A program made the translations under genes and the position numbers. From Chitinophagaceae bacterium (lineage in GTDB: Bacteria > Bacteroidota > Bacteroidia > Chitinophagales > Chitinophagaceae): 64,000 nucleotides of DNA. The notes under the pieces were generated by a model. That model was not told the origin of the DNA, did not search any database, and worked only from the letters and a program-made list of their open reading frames with translations. The DNA is taken from the NCBI GenBank assembly GCA_004028795.1, contig SAIW01000002.1:1-64000 (forward strand), given 5' to 3'. Positions 60,133 to 64,000 of the stretch are shown piece by piece (within the stretch, counting starts at the first letter, position 1; every line of letters begins with the position of its first letter).

Positions 60133-61512
60133 ATGAATAGGCAAGCAATTTCTTACAAAGATCCGGATGCCTTCGTTATTAAATACAATGACATTTATTA
60201 CCGAATTTTAAAAAACAGATACGCTTCGACTTATAATTGTTTGATGAAATCCGGTCTTTATGATGAATTAGTTGAACAAAATCTCATAGTTGAACACCAA
60301 GAAGTAGACTCAACTTTTTCTGACTTTGGTGAAGATGTTTATAAGGTATTGTTACCTGAGCAAATTTTATTTATTAACTATCCCTATGAATGGAGCTTTA
60401 CGCAAAGAAAAGACTGTATTATTTCTTTTTTAAAAATCAATATAATTGCATTGAAGTATGGGATGATTTTAAAAGATGCATCTTCTTTCAACCATGTTTT
60501 TGTAGGAACAAATTGCAAACTGATTGATACAAGCTCATTTGTCATTTATAATGAGGGTAATTCTTGGTTAGCATATAAGCAATTTTGCGAAGAAATGTTA
60601 GCTCCTTTTCTATTAATGAAATATAAGGGGCATGAATGGTCTAAACTTCATAGAGCTTTATTTACAGGTATGCCTCTAAAGTTTGTTAGTAACCAGTTGC
60701 CTTATAAAAGCTATTTTAATTTTTTAGCATTCTGGCATATTCATTTACATTCACTTTTCTTAAACAAAAAAATTACAAACGAAAAAGAGCTTAAAGAAAA
60801 TAAAATTTCAAAAAGTAAAATTGAACAAGGCTTTCGTTTATTGCTTCAGAAAATAATTAAAATTTCTGATAATAATAGAGGTTCAAGTTTTTGGTTGAGT
60901 TATTATGATGAAAAAATTGAAAGTAAAGATTATCTTTTATTAAAGGAAAGAAGTATTAAGCAATGGCTCTCTAATATTCAACCAAAAAAAGTAATTGATT
61001 TAGGAGCAAATAAAGGAAGATTTTCAGCAATAGCTTCTAATTATTCTGAAGATGTAATTAGTGTTGAAATGGATGAGTATTGTGTTAATAGTTTCTATCA
61101 GTTTTGTAAACAAAATTCTTTAAAAAAAATAACTCATGTAGTAATTGATATTGTCCACCCAAGCCCAGGTCTTGGATGGGAAAATAAAGAAAAAATTCCT
61201 ATGCTTGATCGGCTTAAAGCTAATACAGTACTTGCCTTGGCTTTGATTCATCATCTGAGAATATCAAATAATATTCCATTACAGCTTATTGCGGATTTGC
61301 TAAATAGATTAACAGAAAAGTATTTGATTATAGAGTTTATACCAAAATCAGATATTAAAATAAAGCAAATGCTCTTGATAAAAGAAGATATTTACGAAGA
61401 CTATACAGAAGATAATTTCAAAAAAATATTTTCTGAACAATTTAATTTTTTAGAAGAAACGGTTTTGCTGCCGTTGGAAAGAAAATTATTCTTATGTCAA
61501 AAAAAATTATAA
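60133..61512 (+). CDS. Class I SAM-dependent methyltransferase (polysaccharide locus type)
   Basis: The 459-residue protein has an N-terminal part (1-270) with CKLIDTSSFVIYNEGNSWLA followed by YKQFCEEMLAPFLLMKYKG, a signature of methyltransferases that accompany YIDPGSGS proteins. A Rossmann methyltransferase domain follows, with KVIDLGANKGRFS (about 286-298), VISVEMDEY and VLALALIHHLRIS. It probably modifies a surface glycan or its lipid carrier; the substrate is unknown. It overlaps the sulfatase-like gene by 19 bp. Base composition is notably A+T-rich. Confidence 0.75.
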   Translation: MNRQAISYKDPDAFVIKYNDIYYRILKNRYASTYNCLMKSGLYDELVEQNLIVEHQEVDSTFSDFGEDVYKVLLPEQILFINYPYEWSFTQRKDCIISFLKINIIALKYGMILKDASSFNHVFVGTNCKLIDTSSFVIYNEGNSWLAYKQFCEEMLAPFLLMKYKGHEWSKLHRALFTGMPLKFVSNQLPYKSYFNFLAFWHIHLHSLFLNKKITNEKELKENKISKSKIEQGFRLLLQKIIKISDNNRGSSFWLSYYDEKIESKDYLLLKERSIKQWLSNIQPKKVIDLGANKGRFSAIASNYSEDVISVEMDEYCVNSFYQFCKQNSLKKITHVVIDIVHPSPGLGWENKEKIPMLDRLKANTVLALALIHHLRISNNIPLQLIADLLNRLTEKYLIIEFIPKSDIKIKQMLLIKEDIYEDYTEDNFKKIFSEQFNFLEETVLLPLERKLFLCQKKL

Positions 61513-62828
61513 CACTATATAATAAGTTGAGTGTTGTTTATTTTTTTATTCTTTTTTTTCTCACCTATAAAATAATGCAATTTCCGGAAGGTTTTGAATT
61601 TATAGCTTTTGTAATAATAGCTACGTCTCTTTTTTTAAGTGCGTTTTTGTTAAAAAAAATAGCTTCATTTTTAAATTTCTTTAATGCACATATCCTGCTA
61701 CTTCTTTTATTTACTTTTTTTTTCTTTATAAATAATTTAAAAGAAACACTGCCCTTATGGGTTAGATGTAGATACTTGATGACTATTTGTATAAGTCTAA
61801 CTTTAGGGCTATCTTATCTGGCAAATCTTTATCTAAAATTGACTTCTTTTCTAAATAAGTTAAAAATATTTTTTTTGACTTTATCCTTTATCCTTTTTGT
61901 TAATGGTTTGTTTATTGCAGCTACGATGAAAGAGTATTTTACTAAAAGTAATAATGTTGTACTGCAAACATCAAACAAAATAAAAAATGATATAATCTGG
62001 ATATTGTTAGATGAATATGCTTCAAATAACTATTTAACAAATCAATTGCACTATCATAACAGTATAAAAGATTCTTTGAGAGCAAAACATTTCTTTATAA
62101 TTGATTCTATGCCATCAATAAGTAATGGAACACTGTTTTCAATAGCTTCAATTTTTAATTTTGACGATAGTATTCAATATCCCAACTTTAATTATGCACA
62201 AAAAGTAGTAAGGCAAAACAAATTTGAAAAGAAATTGAAAATGTTACATTATGATTTTAAAAACTATGATTTTTTATATTTTACTCATAAATCAGAAGTA
62301 GAAGCCAGCTTCAGTAATATATTCCCAACATCTTTTTTTGATCAAATTTTTAGTAACTCAGTATTAGTATTGACAATTAATTATTTTAATAAGAATACTG
62401 AAAAAATATCAAAGTATAATTCGGATGTTTTGAATAAATCGCTAAATGATATTAACACTAATGCTAACCCAACTTTTTTTTGGATTCATGCATTAATGCC
62501 ACACCCTCCATTCATAAATGATTCGAGTGGGATTGAAAATAAATATGCTGAATATTTTAATTCTCTTTCAACTAAAGAAATGTACAAACAATATGTTGAG
62601 TATCTTGCTTATGTAAATAAAACAGTTTTACACTACTTAAATTCTATTAAAGATTGGGAAAAGAAAACTATTATTATTTCAGGAGATCATGGGTTTAGAT
62701 ATGGATTAGCAAAAGATGATGCATATACAAAAGCAACTTTTGCTGCAATTTATTCGCCTACAATTGATTCTTCAGAACTCAAACAAATTAAGTATTTGCA
62801 ACAGATTCCTTTGCACCTCAGGTATTAA
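61494..62828 (+). CDS. Sulfatase-like membrane protein, probably 3'-truncated
   Basis: The 444-residue protein has five N-terminal helices (to about residue 150) and a periplasmic alkaline-phosphatase-superfamily domain: IIWILLDEYAS (metal-binding Asp), FWIHALMPHPPF and IIISGDHGFRYGL. Such proteins may transfer or remove sulfate or phosphoryl groups on surface glycans. Relatives continue some 40-60 residues after the DHG motif with an NxFRxxLN segment; here the frame ends in QQIPLHLRY soon after, so the 3' end looks truncated. Very A+T-rich: one sampled 60-base line has 16 G+C. Confidence 0.7.
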   Translation: MSKKIITLYNKLSVVYFFILFFLTYKIMQFPEGFEFIAFVIIATSLFLSAFLLKKIASFLNFFNAHILLLLLFTFFFFINNLKETLPLWVRCRYLMTICISLTLGLSYLANLYLKLTSFLNKLKIFFLTLSFILFVNGLFIAATMKEYFTKSNNVVLQTSNKIKNDIIWILLDEYASNNYLTNQLHYHNSIKDSLRAKHFFIIDSMPSISNGTLFSIASIFNFDDSIQYPNFNYAQKVVRQNKFEKKLKMLHYDFKNYDFLYFTHKSEVEASFSNIFPTSFFDQIFSNSVLVLTINYFNKNTEKISKYNSDVLNKSLNDINTNANPTFFWIHALMPHPPFINDSSGIENKYAEYFNSLSTKEMYKQYVEYLAYVNKTVLHYLNSIKDWEKKTIIISGDHGFRYGLAKDDAYTKATFAAIYSPTIDSSELKQIKYLQQIPLHLRY

Positions 62829-62831
62829 ACA

Positions 62832-62866
62832 AAAATGCCTTCAAAGTAAAAACTTCAAAGGCTAGC
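62832..62866 (-). terminator. Terminator of the minus-strand tRNA-like gene
   Basis: On the minus strand GCCTTTGAAG and CTTTGAAGGC (central 2-base mismatch) form a hairpin around TTTTTA, followed by ATTTTTGTTT. It is oriented to stop a transcript of the 62890-63061 RNA. Confidence 0.6.
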
Positions 62867-62889
62867 AAAAAAACACACTGAGAAAAGAG

Positions 62890-63061
62890 CTGTAGGGGTA
62901 GGAGTCGAACCTACACGAGGAAGTTAGCTGCATTGCAAAGTTTAGTGGTCAACCCCGGTCGGCCTTACCAATGGTAGAAGTCGGCTCTACAACGCGTTTG
63001 TCCTTTTATCCTCACCCCCGAGACGAGAGGGCATGTCTGCCAAGAATTTCATCACCCCACA
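62890..63061 (-). ncRNA. tRNA-like RNA with a giant variable arm
   Basis: On the minus strand the elements of a class II tRNA occur in order: acceptor TGTGGGG (63061-63055) pairs with CCCTACA (62897-62891), one G-T. Then T8 G9, D-stem ATG/CAT with a GG-containing loop, and an anticodon-like stem CCCTC/GGGGG with loop TCGTCTC. A variable-arm stem GAGGA/TCCTC spans 97 nt instead of 10-20, and the T-arm GTAGG-TTCGACT-CCTAC is perfect. Loop position 33 is C, not U, and position 37 is a pyrimidine, so decoding is doubtful. The arm holds its own GTAGA/TCTAC hairpin. No CCA is encoded. The rest of this 379-bp gap shows no gene. Confidence 0.6.
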
Positions 63062-63207
63062 GTATTAAGAACTATTCACTTTTGTAGCACAAGATTACGT
63101 TGACTTTCTGTTTTTAATGAATATTTTTCAAACTTTTTTTTATAAATATTGAAATTATTCGGCAAAAATGTATTTTTATTGAAATTATTCAAAAATAACT
63201 ATCTCAA

Positions 63208-63675
63208 ATGGCTACTCCTTTGAATTTTGACAAACTGGATTTACAAATAATTCAGGCAATGATGGAAGATGCAGATGTTTCTTATGCAGATTTAGGAAAG
63301 AAATTATTTGTATCTGGCGGAACAGTTCATGTTCGAATGAAAAAGTTAGAAGAACAGGGTATTATTAAAGGCAGAAAATTATCTGTTGACTTTAAAGCTA
63401 TGGGTTACGATGTGATTGCTTTTATTGGTATTTATTTAGAAAAAAGTTCTTTGTACGATAATGTGGCTAAAGAACTGATTAAAATTTCTGAGATTGTACG
63501 TTTAAATTATACAACAGGTAATTACAGCATTTTTGCAGAAATTATTTGCAAAGATATTCAGCAATTAAAATTGGTATTGCACGATAAACTGCAAAACATT
63601 AAGGGAATTGAAAGAACAGAAACTTTTATTTCATTAGAAGAAAGTCTTAACCGCAGTGTACGGGTTATACATTAA
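63208..63675 (+). CDS. Lrp/AsnC-family transcriptional regulator
   Basis: The 155-residue protein has an N-terminal helix-turn-helix (LDLQIIQAMMEDADVSYADL, GKKLFVSGGTVHVRMKKLEE) and a C-terminal RAM effector domain (VIAFIGIYLEKSSLYDNV through ILICKDIQQLKL-like EIICKDIQQLKL). Lrp-type proteins sense amino acids and act as octamers or dimers. The ligand is unknown. Upstream of its ATG the region is A+T-rich with runs of T and no clear box. Confidence 0.88.
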   Translation: MATPLNFDKLDLQIIQAMMEDADVSYADLGKKLFVSGGTVHVRMKKLEEQGIIKGRKLSVDFKAMGYDVIAFIGIYLEKSSLYDNVAKELIKISEIVRLNYTTGNYSIFAEIICKDIQQLKLVLHDKLQNIKGIERTETFISLEESLNRSVRVIH

Positions 63676-63697
63676 TTAAAATTGTACATTCACTTTT

Positions 63698-64000
63698 ATG
63701 CAATCTTCCACCTTCAATCTTATTGATGTATTAACAGTTATAAAAATCAAATGGAAAGCCATTATTACTATTGTATTGATAGCTTTAATTGTTGCTACTG
63801 TTACTTTATTTATTGTTCCTAAAAAATACAGAGCACAAACTTTTGCTATTGCACAAAATTCTTTAATGGCGGATAAGGCAAAGCTGTTCAATAGTAATGT
63901 TCAAGGATTATACTCAATTATTGGTGATGAGGATGATTTAGATGTTGCATACAGCCTGTCTAAACTTGATATAGTATTCTCAAGATTAGTTAGTGAATTT
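63698..64000 (+). CDS. Wzz-type chain-length determinant, N-terminal part
   Basis: The open frame starts at ATG 63698 and runs off the window (101 residues visible). The N-terminus STFNLIDVLTVIKIKWKAI followed by a helix (about 20-42), VPKKYRAQTFAIAQ, and a polar coiled region is the pattern of Wzz/GumC polysaccharide co-polymerases, which set chain length of O-antigen or exopolysaccharide. It supports the view that the window end enters a surface-polysaccharide locus. The rest of the gene is outside. Confidence 0.7.
   Translation, partial: MQSSTFNLIDVLTVIKIKWKAIITIVLIALIVATVTLFIVPKKYRAQTFAIAQNSLMADKAKLFNSNVQGLYSIIGDEDDLDVAYSLSKLDIVFSRLVSEF

Noticed and set aside
62890-63061. Calling this RNA a tmRNA or a normal tRNA-Leu.
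   Set aside because: No ANDxxALAA-like tag frame is present and the length is half that of a tmRNA. The anticodon-position loop TCGTCTC gives no Leu anticodon and lacks U33. A group I intron is also unlikely, because the anticodon stem is complete in the 5' part and the extra sequence is only about 80 nt.

Overview
The window looks like a chromosomal segment of a Bacteroidota bacterium, most likely of the family Chitinophagaceae (inference). The evidence is A+T-rich DNA, gldC, a DUF4290-murA pair, a DUF6787 domain, Asp-type MurA, an Alternative Complex III (ACIII) locus feeding a cytochrome oxidase, start codons mostly without a Shine-Dalgarno sequence, and several TAnnTTTG -7 boxes typical of the phylum. 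LpxH and a BamA-like protein show a Gram-negative envelope.

Layout. 1-4011: a DUF1015 protein (cut by the window start), a TPR protein, a 2TM protein and an acyl-CoA ligase. 4032-7596 (minus): a minimal ethanolamine module, eutB-eutC plus permease. 7724-9181: a secreted Gfo/Idh/MocA oxidoreductase. 9228-15269: birA facing rsfS-ftsH-LUD-lpxH-mscS. 15276-17215: a thioredoxin-like lipoprotein with a MerR regulator, divergent from a 3-hydroxyacyl-CoA dehydrogenase. 17272-23336: a DUF885 lipoprotein, a glycosyltransferase, gldC, yqeY-cvpA, a hydrolase and a CBS protein. 23419-27319: a BamA-like protein, nadK, pxpB and a Crp/Fnr regulator. 27389-29758: a GH3 glycosidase. 29846-32706 (minus): rplM-rpsI-rpsB-tsf. 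32991-42043: an amidohydrolase, recO, pheS, DUF4290-murA, an aerolysin-like protein, nnr and a membrane-anchored purN.

42273-58599 is a long respiratory locus. It runs actABCDEF (ACIII, quinol to cytochrome c), coxB-ctaD (oxidase core), ctaB (heme O synthase), two subunit III genes, a subunit IV gene, SCO, DUF420 and a 4TM protein. Together they form a complete quinol-to-oxygen electron path with assembly factors. 58601-59882 (minus) holds trmB, DUF5522 and an MGMT-like protein. 59965-62828 is a markedly A+T-rich surface-polysaccharide cassette: a 46-residue YIDPGSGS membrane protein, a SAM methyltransferase and a 3'-truncated sulfatase-like protein. It ends at a minus-strand tRNA-like RNA gene with a giant variable arm. 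An Lrp/AsnC regulator and the start of a Wzz-like gene close the window.

The most unusual signals are small repeats. Five arrays consist of exactly four 7-bp units (28 bp); three lie inside conserved genes without breaking the frame. An 87-bp element with perfect 12-bp inverted ends sits in frame inside pxpB. Six intergenic copies of a GTGCGACGCAACG family and three of a CTGAGCNNAGYCGAAG family are scattered through the window. These resemble, in logic, Rickettsia palindromic elements and cyanobacterial heptanucleotide repeats. All functional calls come from reading the sequence; no database search was run.
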